A stretch of 64,000 bases of DNA from the NCBI RefSeq assembly GCF_026340255.1, contig NZ_JAPEPJ010000004.1, forward strand, positions 19,196-83,195. Direction: 5' to 3'. Of this stretch, positions 8,443 to 16,895 are shown in pieces; within the stretch, counting starts at the first letter, position 1; each line of letters starts with the position of its first letter. Under the pieces are notes generated by a model. That model worked only from the letters and a program-made list of their open reading frames with translations, was not told where the DNA came from and ran no database searches. The DNA comes from Streptomyces sp. NBC_01408 (GTDB lineage: Bacteria > Actinomycetota > Actinomycetes > Streptomycetales > Streptomycetaceae). The position numbers were made by a program, and so were the translations under genes.

Positions 8443-9084
8443 CTACTGCTTGACGATATCGACGAGGTCGTTCAATGAGTCGATCGACCAGTCGGCGGCC
8501 GCCCGGACCGTGGGATCGTCAGCCCACCAGAACCCCCACGGTCCGCGCCGCAGGTGCGCGGTCCGCAACCCTGCCTCCCGGGCCGGAACAACATCGTTGG
8601 CCGGATGGTCGCCTACGTACAGGGTCTCGTCCGCAGGAGCTCCGGACACCTCCAGCACGCGAGCGAAGAACCCTGCGTCGGGCTTCGCCACCCCCCAGTC
8701 CCCGGACGTCGCGATCAGATCCGCCGACAGGTTCAGGGCGCGTAGCAGCTCGCCCGCACGCCTGGTCTGGTTCCCGGCGACAACGACCCGGGCCCCGGCC
8801 TCGCGGAGTGCTGCAAGCGCCGGGCGGACGTCCTCGTACAGGTCGCTGTCGTCGAGCTGCTCGCCATGACCGGCGGCCTCTCGCGCCGCGTACTCGGCTG
8901 CCACGTCAAGGCCCGGCCTCAGCATGCGGAGCGCATCGGCATTGTCCCGGCCATCGACCACCACGGCACCGACGAGGGCGGACAGAGTGTGTCTGGGCAC
9001 GCTCAGCCAGTCGGCCCACGCCCCCCAGTACCGGTCATCGCGGGTCAGGGTCTCGCCTACGTCCAACACGACGGTACGGATCAC
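8443..9084 (-). CDS. HAD-superfamily hydrolase
   Basis: A 213-aa haloacid-dehalogenase-like phosphatase. Motif I is LDVGETLT, in which the usual second aspartate is glycine; motif III is VAKPDAGFF and motif IV VGDHPANDV. The insert between motifs I and II is a helical cap. The family removes phosphate from small metabolites; no substrate can be read. First gene of the minus-strand series that continues with the XRE regulator, and divergent from the pterin dehydratase gene. Confidence 0.85.
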   Translation of the reverse strand: MIRTVVLDVGETLTRDDRYWGAWADWLSVPRHTLSALVGAVVVDGRDNADALRMLRPGLDVAAEYAAREAAGHGEQLDDSDLYEDVRPALAALREAGARVVVAGNQTRRAGELLRALNLSADLIATSGDWGVAKPDAGFFARVLEVSGAPADETLYVGDHPANDVVPAREAGLRTAHLRRGPWGFWWADDPTVRAAADWSIDSLNDLVDIVKQ

Positions 9085-9299
9085 CGGGCCAGCCTACGGG
9101 CCGGAATCCGACGAGCGGGAGGGGACTTTGTGGCAGCCCTCTGCGCTCGTCCGCTCGGCACGAAGGGAGACCCGCCGCGGCTCCTGCGCGTCGGCGCCGC
9201 CTACGCTCGTCGGATGGCGGGCGATGAGCCCGTGGCAGGACGCAACGGTGGGCCGGGAACCGGCAGAGATCCTGGCACCCGTGACCAAGGGGGTATGAC

Positions 9300-9614
9300 A
9301 TGGGCGTGCCGCAGCCGATGACACACGAGCAGATCGCCGAGCAGCTGGCCGGCCTGCCGGGGTGGGAACAGGACGGGGATGCGATCACCCGCACCTACCC
9401 CATCCGCTACCACGCGGCGGTGGCCGCGATCGTGACGATCGCCGACCGGTCCCGGCGTATCCAGCACCATGCAGACCTTGATCTCCGCATCGATCACCTG
9501 CGCGCTTCGATCACCACCCACGACGCGGGCAACCGCCTGACCCGAGCCGATTTCGATCTCGCTCACCGGATCGACGAGATCGTGGCCGCACATCAGGCGA
9601 TTCCGTTGGACTGA
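9300..9614 (+). CDS. pterin-4a-carbinolamine dehydratase
   Basis: A 104-aa protein matching the usual length of the PCD/DCoH family, which dehydrates 4a-hydroxytetrahydropterin during recycling of aromatic amino-acid hydroxylase cofactor. Visible are LAGLPGWEQDGDAITRTY, the active-site histidine pair in IQHHADLDL, and the C-terminal LTRADFDLAHRID. An ATG 18 bases further in (MTHEQ) is an alternative. Monocistronic, facing right. No pterin-dependent enzyme is visible nearby. Confidence 0.88.
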   Translation: MGVPQPMTHEQIAEQLAGLPGWEQDGDAITRTYPIRYHAAVAAIVTIADRSRRIQHHADLDLRIDHLRASITTHDAGNRLTRADFDLAHRIDEIVAAHQAIPLD

Positions 9615-9672
9615 CCCTGGACACACGGCCGGAAGAGGGTCCCGCCCTGCCCATGCGCCGATCCCTTGCCCG

Positions 9673-10533
9673 TCAGGAAAGGGATCGTGCCGTCGGCTTC
9701 GTCATGCTGTGCGTCGCAGGGGTACGACGTTGCTGCGGCTCGGCTGGGCTGCCGGGCCGAGGCCGTAGTACGTGATGTTCCCGTGGCGCTGCGCCACTTT
9801 CAGCCAGCCGGCCGCCGTGAGGGCGGGCAGTTGCTTGCAGAACGTCGTCCGGTTCATGCCCATCGCCTCTGCGATCTCCTGGCCGGTCATGACAACGCCG
9901 TACGCGAAGTCCGGGTCCTTCACGGCAGTCAGGTAGAACAGCACGATCCGCATCTCTGGGTGGGTCAGGGACAGGGTCTTCGCAAGGACCGCGGGATCGA
10001 CCCCGTCCTCGACAAGCCTGTACGCGCTCATGCCGTGCGTCCTTTCTGCTCTGCTCGGGGATACCGGGGGTGACGGGCTCACGATAGGCCTCGGCATCCT
10101 CGTGCTGCTGCTTCCCGCCGCTTCGCGAGGCGTGGTGCGGAGTGGCCCGGTAGTAGACGGTCCGCCCGTGCCTCTCGGCTTCGAGGATCCACCTGCCCTT
10201 GGCGAGCTTCTTCATCGCCGAGGCCACGGTCCGCGTCGTGATGCCGAGGTAGTTGGCCATCCTCTGCCGTGACCAGCGCAGTACATCGCCGCGCTTCTCA
10301 GGGCCGTGCACGTGCAGCGCAAGGATGTCCCGGTCCGAGGGAGTCAGTCCGGACTCCTTGTTCAGGACCGCCATGCCCGTCCGGTTGCTTACGGCGGAGA
10401 AGCCCCCAGGGAAGTTGTAAGCGGGCGTTCTTGTATCGGCGTCCAGGTCTTCGAGTTCCTGGATCAGGCCGGTCTCAAGGTCGGCGAACCGACGCACGCG
10501 TGCAGGCTTTGCCGGCATCTCAGCAAGGCTCAT
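9673..10533 (-). CDS. winged-helix protein, Rep/MarR-like, with read-through tail over the next gene
   Basis: The first 135 or so residues are convincing: FADLETGLIQELEDLDADTR, SGLTPSDRDILALHVHG, then the helix-turn-helix RQRMANYLGITTRTVASAMK and a wing with RHGRTVYYRATP. The ATG at 10533 follows CCGGGGGAAAG; one at 10551 is less well placed. Beyond about residue 160 the frame overlies the whole next gene and becomes arginine/proline-rich, typical of a shadow frame, so the natural stop near 10030 may have been lost by a frameshift. An AT-rich region with a 38-bp dyad lies just upstream, as expected for an iteron-type origin or an autoregulated promoter. Confidence 0.6.
   Translation of the reverse strand: MSLAEMPAKPARVRRFADLETGLIQELEDLDADTRTPAYNFPGGFSAVSNRTGMAVLNKESGLTPSDRDILALHVHGPEKRGDVLRWSRQRMANYLGITTRTVASAMKKLAKGRWILEAERHGRTVYYRATPHHASRSGGKQQHEDAEAYREPVTPGIPEQSRKDARHERVQACRGRGRSRGPCEDPVPDPPRDADRAVLPDCREGPGLRVRRCHDRPGDRRGDGHEPDDVLQATARPHGGRLAESGAAPREHHVLRPRPGSPAEPQQRRTPATHSMTKPTARSLS
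9702..10031 (-). CDS. winged-helix (MarR-like) DNA-binding protein, possible replication protein
   Basis: A 109-aa protein beginning MSAYRLVEDGVDP. The centre, MTGQEIAEAMGMNRTTFCKQLPALTAAGWL, is a helix-turn-helix followed by a wing, RHGNITYYGLGP. The frame is open upstream to 10097 but without protein-like sequence. It lies directly downstream of, and partly overlaps the open frame of, another winged-helix gene; the same tandem arrangement recurs at 61.7-62.9 kb beside the telomere, where it looks like a Rep locus. A simple regulator is the alternative. Confidence 0.7.
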   Translation of the reverse strand: MSAYRLVEDGVDPAVLAKTLSLTHPEMRIVLFYLTAVKDPDFAYGVVMTGQEIAEAMGMNRTTFCKQLPALTAAGWLKVAQRHGNITYYGLGPAAQPSRSNVVPLRRTA

Positions 10534-10539
10534 CTTTCC

Positions 10540-10760
10540 CCCGGAGAACAATCACGGGGAGAGTATTTCATGAAACTGTTCCCAACAGCAACACTTCACA
10601 TATGACTTAAGTAGATACTTTTATCCGATTATTCAAGTCCTGCCTGATGGTGAAATCAGAGACACATCACTGTTCCTCAGAGCCACAATATTGTGTCGCT
10701 GATTTCAACTTAAGATGAAATCAGCGACACTTCTGAATCGACGTTTCCGCAGGTCAGAGG
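10540..10760. repeat. AT-rich dyad region upstream of the winged-helix pair; origin- or operator-like
   Basis: This stretch is much more AT-rich than its surroundings. It contains TGAAATCAGAGACAC at 10651-10665 and a perfect 15-bp inverted repeat, GTGTCGCTGATTTCA at 10693-10707 and its complement at 10716-10730, separated by eight bases. The three related copies behave like iterons or operator half sites. The rest of the gap up to 11243 shows no credible gene. Confidence 0.6.
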
Positions 10761-11243
10761 TGTTCAAGTCGCGCGTCCCTCTTAGGTATATACACAGGAC
10801 GCCGCAGAACAGGCCCTGGCCACCCCGGGCCTGCCGAACAGCAGCCGGCAACAGGGACGGCTGCACTCGTCGGGATCCGAGCCGTCACTGTCGGAGGCGC
10901 CCGGGCTGTCGAGTCCGAACGCCCCGGGGGGCGTCCGCCCTCACCAGCGGGGGCTCGTCCACCGTCGGCGGCGACCGGGTCCGTGCGGGGCTTCGATGGA
11001 TACAGTGGCCGGCGCCGGTGGGGGCTGAGCGAATTCCGAATTGCCGGTGTCCGGCTTGCGGGTCTCGTCTGGGCACACCTTCTATGGCTGAGGTCTTTCA
11101 GGTCCGGCCGGGGCTGGGCACGCACGTCAGGGCCGAGGTCTGGAGCCGGCCAGGCGTCAGCCCGCGGGGAGGCGCACGTAGAGGGCGATCGCGAAAATGC
11201 CGGGCGGGCCGGGGCCGGGGCGCAGCCGGAGGGCGGGCATGAC

Positions 11244-11271
11244 GAAGGCCCCGGGTGGGGCCGGGGCCTTC
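11244..11271 (-). terminator. hairpin terminator of the AlpH-like gene
   Basis: An 11-bp perfect inverted repeat (GAAGGCCCCGG, six-base loop, CCGGGGCCTTC) lies about 20 bases beyond the stop codon of the minus-strand methyltransferase-fold gene. Confidence 0.75.
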
Positions 11272-11292
11272 GGGGTGGTGCCGGGCTGAGGG

Positions 11293-12327
11293 TTAGACCG
11301 GGATGGCTTCCACGATCGAGACCGGGGAGCCCGTCGGGACGACGCGCTCCAGCTTGAAGCCGGCGCGGGCGACCAGGTCCGCGTACTGGGTGGCGGTGCG
11401 CTCCTTGCCGCCGACGAGCAGCATCAGCCACATGTCGACGAGCTTGCCCGAGTGCGGGGCGTTGAGCTCGTCCTCCGGGATCACCATCTCGACCAGCAGC
11501 AGCTTGCCGCCGGGCTTGATGGCCGCGCGGACGTTGCGCAGGATCTCCAGCACCTGGTGCTCGGGCCAGTCGTGCACGATGTGCTTGAGGACGTACGCGT
11601 CGCCGCCCTCGACGACCGGGTCGAACAGCCCGCCCGCGTGGGTGCTGCTGCGGTCCGCGACGCCCTGCTCGGCGAGGAATTCGGCCGCGCCGTTCCCGCC
11701 GACGCGGGGGTCGGAGAGGATTCCGCGGGTGTTCGGCGCGCTCTGCAGGATTCCCGAGAGAAGTCCACCCTGGCCGCCGCAGAAGTCCACGACCGTGCCG
11801 AATTCCGAGAAGTCGTAGGAGCCGACGACCGGCTGGGTCTCGGTGTCGGACATGTTGCCCATGCCCTTGATGAACACCTGGCCGTACTCCGGGTTCGCCT
11901 CCAGGTATTCGAAGGCGCCCATGCCGCGCAGCTTCGGCAGGCTCGGCTCGCCGGTGCGCACGGAGTCCAGCAGGTGGCTCCAGTCCTCCCAGTGGATCGG
12001 GTGGCCCATCAGCACGGCGATGTCGCGCATCGTCAGCGGGTGGTCCGCGCGCAGCGCGTCGGCCATCGGGGTCAGCGCGTAGGTGCCGTCCTCGCGTCCC
12101 TCGAAGATGTGGTGGCTGGCGAGCAGCCGCAGCAGCCGGTGGATGGCCTCCGCGTCCGCGTCGACCCGCTCCGCGATCTGCGCGGGTGCCAGCGGTCCCT
12201 CGTACAGGACCTCGGCGATCCGCAGCTCGGCGGCGACGTGAATCGCCTGCGTGACCATGGAGCCCATGGCCAGCTCCAGCAGCGCGAACGGCGCGAACTG
12301 GGCGGGAGGGGGCGGCAATGCGGGCAT
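11293..12327 (-). CDS. O-methyltransferase-fold protein, AlpH/FlsN3-like glutamylhydrazine transferase candidate
   Basis: A 344-aa member of the hydroxyneurosporene/acetylserotonin methyltransferase family: an N-terminal winged-helix dimerisation domain (to about residue 110) and a Rossmann domain with LKHIVHDWPEHQVLEIL and LLLVEMVIPEDE. The SAM-binding motif I, usually DVGGGxG, reads VVDFCGGQGG, with cysteine at the first glycine. In kinamycin and fluostatin pathways a SAM-independent member of this family (AlpH, FlsN3) couples glutamylhydrazine to the polyketide; with the complete hydrazine cassette nearby this is the favoured role, but ordinary O-methylation remains possible. The ATG at 12327 follows TTGGAGGAACCGA. 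Divergent from the ScyD/E-like gene. Confidence 0.8.
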   Translation of the reverse strand: MPALPPPPAQFAPFALLELAMGSMVTQAIHVAAELRIAEVLYEGPLAPAQIAERVDADAEAIHRLLRLLASHHIFEGREDGTYALTPMADALRADHPLTMRDIAVLMGHPIHWEDWSHLLDSVRTGEPSLPKLRGMGAFEYLEANPEYGQVFIKGMGNMSDTETQPVVGSYDFSEFGTVVDFCGGQGGLLSGILQSAPNTRGILSDPRVGGNGAAEFLAEQGVADRSSTHAGGLFDPVVEGGDAYVLKHIVHDWPEHQVLEILRNVRAAIKPGGKLLLVEMVIPEDELNAPHSGKLVDMWLMLLVGGKERTATQYADLVARAGFKLERVVPTGSPVSIVEAIPV

Positions 12328-12568
12328 TCGGTTCCTCCAAGGCAGCAGCCTGAATTCTGTCCCAACCGCCGGAAGGGACCCGTCTCCCACCCACGATAGG
12401 GAAATTGCTCCAGGTGCCCTGGAGCCGTACTCGAATATGGCTGGTGCCGGGAATTCAGGTGTTCAACCGCCGAAATCCGGCAGTCGGACAGCGGCCGGTT
12501 TTCCCCTATCGTGGCGCAGGTTTCAATCTGCTCCCGGGGAAAACGGGGGGCGCCGACAAGGGAGAAAC

Positions 12569-13672
12569 ATGTCGAGTTCACGCAAGTCCTGGAAGAGGGC
12601 ACTCCTGGCGGCGGGTGCGGCCGGCATCGTCGTCGCTCCGCTGGTCTCCGGGCCGGCGCAGGCCGATGCCGCGGTCGCGGGCACCGCGACGCTGGAGGTC
12701 CTGGCCACCGGCCTGAAGAACCCCCGCGACATCACCGCGCTCAACGACGGCACCCTGCTGGTGGCGGAGTCCGGCGAGGGCCTGGTGGGCTGCGCCGCGG
12801 GCGTGCAGTGCGCGGGGGCCACGGGCTCGATCTACAAGGTCAAGGGCACCTCCAAGAGCCGTGTCGTGACCGGACTGTCGTCCGTCGCCGCGGGCCCGGC
12901 CGCCGCCGGCGCCCCGGTCATCGCCGCGGGCCCGGCCCGCGTCGTGCCCGACCCGCAGGGCGGCTACCTCGTCCTGAGCAGCTTCGGCGGCAACCGCACC
13001 ACCGCGGACCGTGACGCGCTCGGCGCCAACGCGAACCAGCTGGGCAAGCTCTTCCGCACCCGTGACGGCAAGGTCCTCGGCGACCTCGTCGACCACGAGA
13101 CCCGGCTGAACCCGGACGCCGGCGACCTCAACGCCAACCCGTGGGGCTTCGTCCGCAACGGCTCCAGCTACCTGATCACCGACGCGGCCGCCAACACCGT
13201 GGTCCGCGCCGCGAGCGACGGCACCACCACCACGGCGCACATCCTGCCGAAGAACCAGCTGTCGAACACCACCGCCGCCGAGAGCGTGCCCACCGCCATC
13301 ATCAAGGACTGGGACGGCACCCTCTACGTCGCCGACATGAGCGGCGGCAACCCGGGCGCCTCCCGCATCTGGAAGATCGAGCCGGGCGGCCAGCCGCAGG
13401 TGTTCGTCACCGGCCTGACCAACGTGGTGGACCTGGACTTCGACTGGAAGGGCGACCTCCTCGCCCTCACCTACAGCAAGACCACCCTGGCGGGCCCGCC
13501 CTCGGCCGGTGCGCTGATGGAGATCAACCAGTTCACCAAGGCGGTCAAGGAGATCCCGACCGGTGACCAGCTCAAGCAGCCGACCGGTCTCGCGGTCGAC
13601 GTCTGGGGCGACGTGTACGTCACCAACAACACGGTCGGCACCGGCGGCCAGCTGGTGAAGGTCAAGTACTGA
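12569..13672 (+). CDS. secreted ScyD/ScyE-family beta-propeller protein
   Basis: A 367-aa exported protein. Residues 1-35 are a signal peptide (positively charged start, hydrophobic core ALLAAGAAGIVVAPLV, AQADA cleavage region). The mature part opens with ATGLKNPRDITALNDGTLLV and repeats NHL-like blades (ADMSGGNPGASRIWKIEPG, GLAVDVWGDVYVTNN). This is the family of ScyD and ScyE from the cyanobacterial scytonemin cluster. The ATG is behind AAGGGAGAAAC. It precedes the Ebo-type operon, which also accompanies scytonemin genes in cyanobacteria; a periplasmic or surface role in handling the exported product is inferred. Confidence 0.82.
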   Translation: MSSSRKSWKRALLAAGAAGIVVAPLVSGPAQADAAVAGTATLEVLATGLKNPRDITALNDGTLLVAESGEGLVGCAAGVQCAGATGSIYKVKGTSKSRVVTGLSSVAAGPAAAGAPVIAAGPARVVPDPQGGYLVLSSFGGNRTTADRDALGANANQLGKLFRTRDGKVLGDLVDHETRLNPDAGDLNANPWGFVRNGSSYLITDAAANTVVRAASDGTTTTAHILPKNQLSNTTAAESVPTAIIKDWDGTLYVADMSGGNPGASRIWKIEPGGQPQVFVTGLTNVVDLDFDWKGDLLALTYSKTTLAGPPSAGALMEINQFTKAVKEIPTGDQLKQPTGLAVDVWGDVYVTNNTVGTGGQLVKVKY

Positions 13673-13708
13673 CCTGAGCGCCCGCGCTGCGCGCACGCGC
13701 ACGCTCTT

Positions 13709-13746
13709 CGACGGCCCCGCCGGTCCCCCAGCCGGCGGGGCCGTCG
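13709..13746 (+). terminator. hairpin terminator after the ScyD/E-like gene
   Basis: A 15-bp perfect inverted repeat (13709-13723 and 13732-13746, eight-base loop) lies 37 bases beyond the stop, separating this gene from the following Ebo-type operon. Confidence 0.8.
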
Positions 13747-13903
13747 GCGTGCGGCGGCGCGGTACGCGGTGGTGGGCGGTACTCCGGTGGGGAACGGCTC
13801 GGGCGGCGCTCGACGGCCGCCGGAGCGGGGCGTCCCGAAGCCGCCCGGATCGGCATCCTGGCCGGGCATCCACTTGCGAAATACGACGCCCATGGAGGCT
13901 GCC

Positions 13904-15034
13904 GTGTCCCTTCACGCCGAGACCCCCGCCGCCGGAGACCGGACCGGTGTGTGGTTCGTCGGGGCCCGCGGGTCGGTCGCCACGACGGCGGTCGCGGGCT
14001 GCGCGGCGCTGGCCGCGGGGCTCGTTCCGCCGACCGGTCTGGTCACCGAGGCTGCGGCCTTCGCCGGCGGCTCCCTGCCCGCGCTGGGTTCGCTGGTCTT
14101 CGGCGGCCACGACACGGCCGCCGCGCCGCTGCCCAAGCGCGCGGAGGAACTGGCCGCGCAGGGCGTGCTGCCGCACTGGCTGCCCGCCGCCGTGCAGGGC
14201 GAGCTCGCCGCGGCCGACGAGCGGATCCGTACGGGCGGACCGCTGCCGGGCGACGACCGCACCGGTGAGGAGCTGATCGCCGCCTTCGCCGCGGACATCG
14301 GGGAGTTCGCCCGGTCCACCGGGGTCGCGCGCGTGGTCGTGGTGAACGTGGCCTCGACCGAGCCGGTCCCGGCGGGCGACGAGCTGCCGGCCAGTTCCCT
14401 GTACGCGGCGGCGGCGCTGCGGGCCGGCTGCGCGTACGTCAACTTCACCCCGTCGGCCGGGCTGCACCACCCGCGGCTCGCGGAGGCGGCCCGGGCGTCG
14501 GGCCTGCCGTACGCGGGCCGCGACGGCAAGACCGGGCAGACGCTGCTGCGGGCGGTGCTCGCGCCGATGTTCCACCAGCGGGCGCTGACGGTACGGGCCT
14601 GGTCGGGCACGAACCTGCTGGGCGGCGGCGACGGGGCGTCCCTGGCCGACCCGGCGGCCGCGGCCGCGAAGAACGCGGGCAAGGAGCGGGTGCTGGCCGA
14701 CAACCTGGGCTCGGTGCCCGAGGGCGAGGTGCACATCGACGACGTGCCGGCGCTCGGGGACTGGAAGACGGCCTGGGACCACGTGGCCTTCGACGGGTTC
14801 CTCGGGACGCGGATGGTGCTCCAGACGATCTGGCAGGGCTGCGACTCGGCGCTCGCCGCGCCGCTGGTCCTGGACCTGGCCCGGCTGGCGGCCCGCGCCC
14901 ACGAGGCGGGGCTGACCGGGCCGCTGGACGGACTCGGCTTCTACTTCAAGGACCCCGACGGCGGATCCTCGGCCCTGCCCGAGCAGTACGCCGCGCTGCT
15001 GGACTTCGCCGCCCGCCTGGACGGGTCCCGGTGA
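13904..15034 (+). CDS. inositol-3-phosphate synthase-family protein in the Ebo operon
   Basis: A 376-aa NAD-dependent cyclase of the myo-inositol-phosphate synthase family, which converts glucose 6-phosphate to a cyclitol phosphate. Motifs are GARGSVATT near the N-terminus, SGTNLLGGGDGASL (the family block usually written with NDG), VPALGDWKTAWDH and FDGFLGTRM. The GTG at 13904 has GGAGG five bases upstream; the in-frame ATG at 13892 is an alternative. It opens a seven-gene operon with overlapping codons (GTGA with the next gene). Ebo clusters normally encode a dehydroquinate-synthase-like sugar-phosphate cyclase (EboD); this protein probably fills that position, an inference from gene order. 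Confidence 0.82.
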   Translation: MSLHAETPAAGDRTGVWFVGARGSVATTAVAGCAALAAGLVPPTGLVTEAAAFAGGSLPALGSLVFGGHDTAAAPLPKRAEELAAQGVLPHWLPAAVQGELAAADERIRTGGPLPGDDRTGEELIAAFAADIGEFARSTGVARVVVVNVASTEPVPAGDELPASSLYAAAALRAGCAYVNFTPSAGLHHPRLAEAARASGLPYAGRDGKTGQTLLRAVLAPMFHQRALTVRAWSGTNLLGGGDGASLADPAAAAAKNAGKERVLADNLGSVPEGEVHIDDVPALGDWKTAWDHVAFDGFLGTRMVLQTIWQGCDSALAAPLVLDLARLAARAHEAGLTGPLDGLGFYFKDPDGGSSALPEQYAALLDFAARLDGSR

Positions 15035-16053
15035 CCGCCGCGCCCGCCACCGCGGCGTGCACCACCGCCGCGACCGCGTGCCCCACCGACGCCGCCGCCT
15101 CCACCACCGACGACTCCACCGCCGGCGCGCCCGCCGTCACCGCTGCGCCCGCCCCCGCGCCGCCGGCGGCCGGCCGGCTGCGGGCCTGGGCGGAACTGCT
15201 CAGGGTCCCCGCGGTGTTCACCGTGCCCGGCGACGCGCTCGCCGGAGCCGCGGCCGCCGGAGTGCGGCCCGGGCGCCGCAGCGTCCTCGCGGTCGGCGCC
15301 TCGCTGTGCCTGTACGAGGCGGGCATGGCCCTCAACGACTGGGCGGACCGCGAGGAGGACGCGGTGGCCCGCCCGCACCGGCCGCTGCCCTCGGGCCGGA
15401 TCCGGCCCGGCGCCGCCCTCGCGGCCGCGGGCGTGCTGACGGCGGCCGGTCTCGCCCTGGCGGCGCGGGCCGGGCGCCCGGCGCTGGCCGTCGCCGTCCC
15501 GCTGGCGGCCACGGTCTGGGCGTACGACGTGCGGCTCAAGCACACCCCGGCGGGCCCGGCGGCCATGGCCTGCGCCCGCTCCCTGGACCTGCTGCTGGGC
15601 GCGGCCGCCGCCGCGGGCTCGGTCCGCCCGGCCCTGGCCCCGGCGGCCGTCCTGGGCGGCCACACCTACGCCGTCACCCTGGTCTCCCGCCGCGAGGCCG
15701 AGGGCGGTTCCACGGCCGCCCCGCTGGCCGCGCTCGCCGCGACGGGGCTGCTGGCCGCCTCGGTGGCCCGCCCGCCCGCGGCGGACCGGGGGCCGGACCG
15801 GGGGCCCTACGGGGCCGCCGTACGCGTCGCACTGGCCGCCGGGTACGCGACGACGTTCGCGCGGCCCCTCGTACACGCCGTGCTGCATCCGTCGCCGCCG
15901 CTCACCCAGCGGGCGGTCGGCGGGGGCATCCGGGCCATGATCGCGTTGCAGGGCGGGCTGATGGCGCGCGCCGGGGCGCCGGGGACCGCGCTGCTGACCG
16001 CCGCGCTCGCGCCCGTCGCCGCCCGCCTGGCGCGGAAGGTGAGCACCACATGA
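15031..16053 (+). CDS. eboC: UbiA-family prenyltransferase (EboC-like)
   Basis: A 340-aa membrane prenyltransferase. An alanine-rich cytosolic leader of about 45 residues is followed by a UbiA core with several hydrophobic helices; the prenyl-diphosphate motif NDWADREED lies near residue 105 and KHTPAGPAAMACARSLDLLLG follows. The second aspartate motif is weak (YDVRLKHT). EboC proteins attach a prenyl chain to a small head group at the inner membrane; here the cyclitol phosphate from the preceding gene is a plausible acceptor. Starts at a GTG overlapping the upstream stop and ends with ATGA overlap to the next gene. Confidence 0.85.
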   Translation: MTAAPATAACTTAATACPTDAAASTTDDSTAGAPAVTAAPAPAPPAAGRLRAWAELLRVPAVFTVPGDALAGAAAAGVRPGRRSVLAVGASLCLYEAGMALNDWADREEDAVARPHRPLPSGRIRPGAALAAAGVLTAAGLALAARAGRPALAVAVPLAATVWAYDVRLKHTPAGPAAMACARSLDLLLGAAAAAGSVRPALAPAAVLGGHTYAVTLVSRREAEGGSTAAPLAALAATGLLAASVARPPAADRGPDRGPYGAAVRVALAAGYATTFARPLVHAVLHPSPPLTQRAVGGGIRAMIALQGGLMARAGAPGTALLTAALAPVAARLARKVSTT

Positions 16054-16895
16054 GCGCCCTGCGCCTGGGATACGGCACCAACGGCCTGACCGACCTGCGG
16101 CTCGACGACGCCCTCGCGCTGCTCGCCGACCTCGGGTACGACGGGGTCGGGCTGACGCTCGACCACATGCACCTGGACCCCTTCGCCCCCGACCTGGCCG
16201 CGCTGACGGCCCGTACCGCGCGGCGGCTGGCCTCGCTCGGGCTCGGCGTGACGGTGGAGACCGGCGCCCGCTACGTGCTCGACCCGCGCCGCAAGCACGG
16301 CCCCACCCTGCTCGACGCGGACGAGGACGCCCGCGGGGCCCGGACCGGTCTGCTGGTGCGGGCGGTCCGGATCGCCGCCGAGCTGGGCGCGCACGCCGTG
16401 CACTGCTTCAGCGGGGTGCTGCCCGAAGGCGTCGACGAGGACACCGGCTGGAAGCGGCTGGGCGAGTCCCTCGGTCCCGTCCTGGACGCGGCCGAGGAGT
16501 ACGGGATGCCGCTCGCGATCGAACCCGAGCCCGGCCATCTGCTGGCCACGCTCGCCGACTTCCACCGGCTGCGGGCCGATCTCGGTGACCCGGGCCCGCT
16601 CGGCCTGACCCTCGACATCGGCCACTGCCAGTGCCTGGAGGACGACAGCCCGGCCGACTGCGTCCGGGCGGCCGGGCCGTGGCTGCGGCACGTGCAGATC
16701 GAGGACATGCGCCGGGGGGTCCACGAGCACCTGCCCTTCGGGGACGGGGAGATCGACTTCCCGCCCGTGCTGGAGGCCCTGGCCGCGACCGGCTACCAGG
16801 GGCTGACCGTCGTCGAGCTCCCCCGCCACTCCCACGCCGGGCCCGCGCAGGCCGCGCGGTCCCTGCGGTTCCTGCGTAACGGAGGCACGAGATGA
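16050..16895 (+). CDS. TIM-barrel sugar phosphate isomerase/epimerase-like protein
   Basis: A 281-aa xylose-isomerase-like TIM barrel (AP endonuclease 2 family). Metal-site segments are recognisable: IEPEPGHLL, LTLDIGHCQCLED, RHVQIEDMRRGVHEHLPFGDGEIDF. Relatives isomerise or dehydrate inositol derivatives and sugar phosphates. This is a second barrel besides EboE in the same operon, so it may act on the cyclitol made by the first gene. ATGA overlaps at both ends show tight coupling with the UbiA and EboA genes. Confidence 0.82.
   Translation: MSALRLGYGTNGLTDLRLDDALALLADLGYDGVGLTLDHMHLDPFAPDLAALTARTARRLASLGLGVTVETGARYVLDPRRKHGPTLLDADEDARGARTGLLVRAVRIAAELGAHAVHCFSGVLPEGVDEDTGWKRLGESLGPVLDAAEEYGMPLAIEPEPGHLLATLADFHRLRADLGDPGPLGLTLDIGHCQCLEDDSPADCVRAAGPWLRHVQIEDMRRGVHEHLPFGDGEIDFPPVLEALAATGYQGLTVVELPRHSHAGPAQAARSLRFLRNGGTR

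Noticed and set aside
10715..11242. 175-aa plus-strand ORF in the gap before the AlpH-like gene
   Set aside because: Arg/Gly/Pro-rich without recognisable fold or ribosome site; it starts inside the dyad region.
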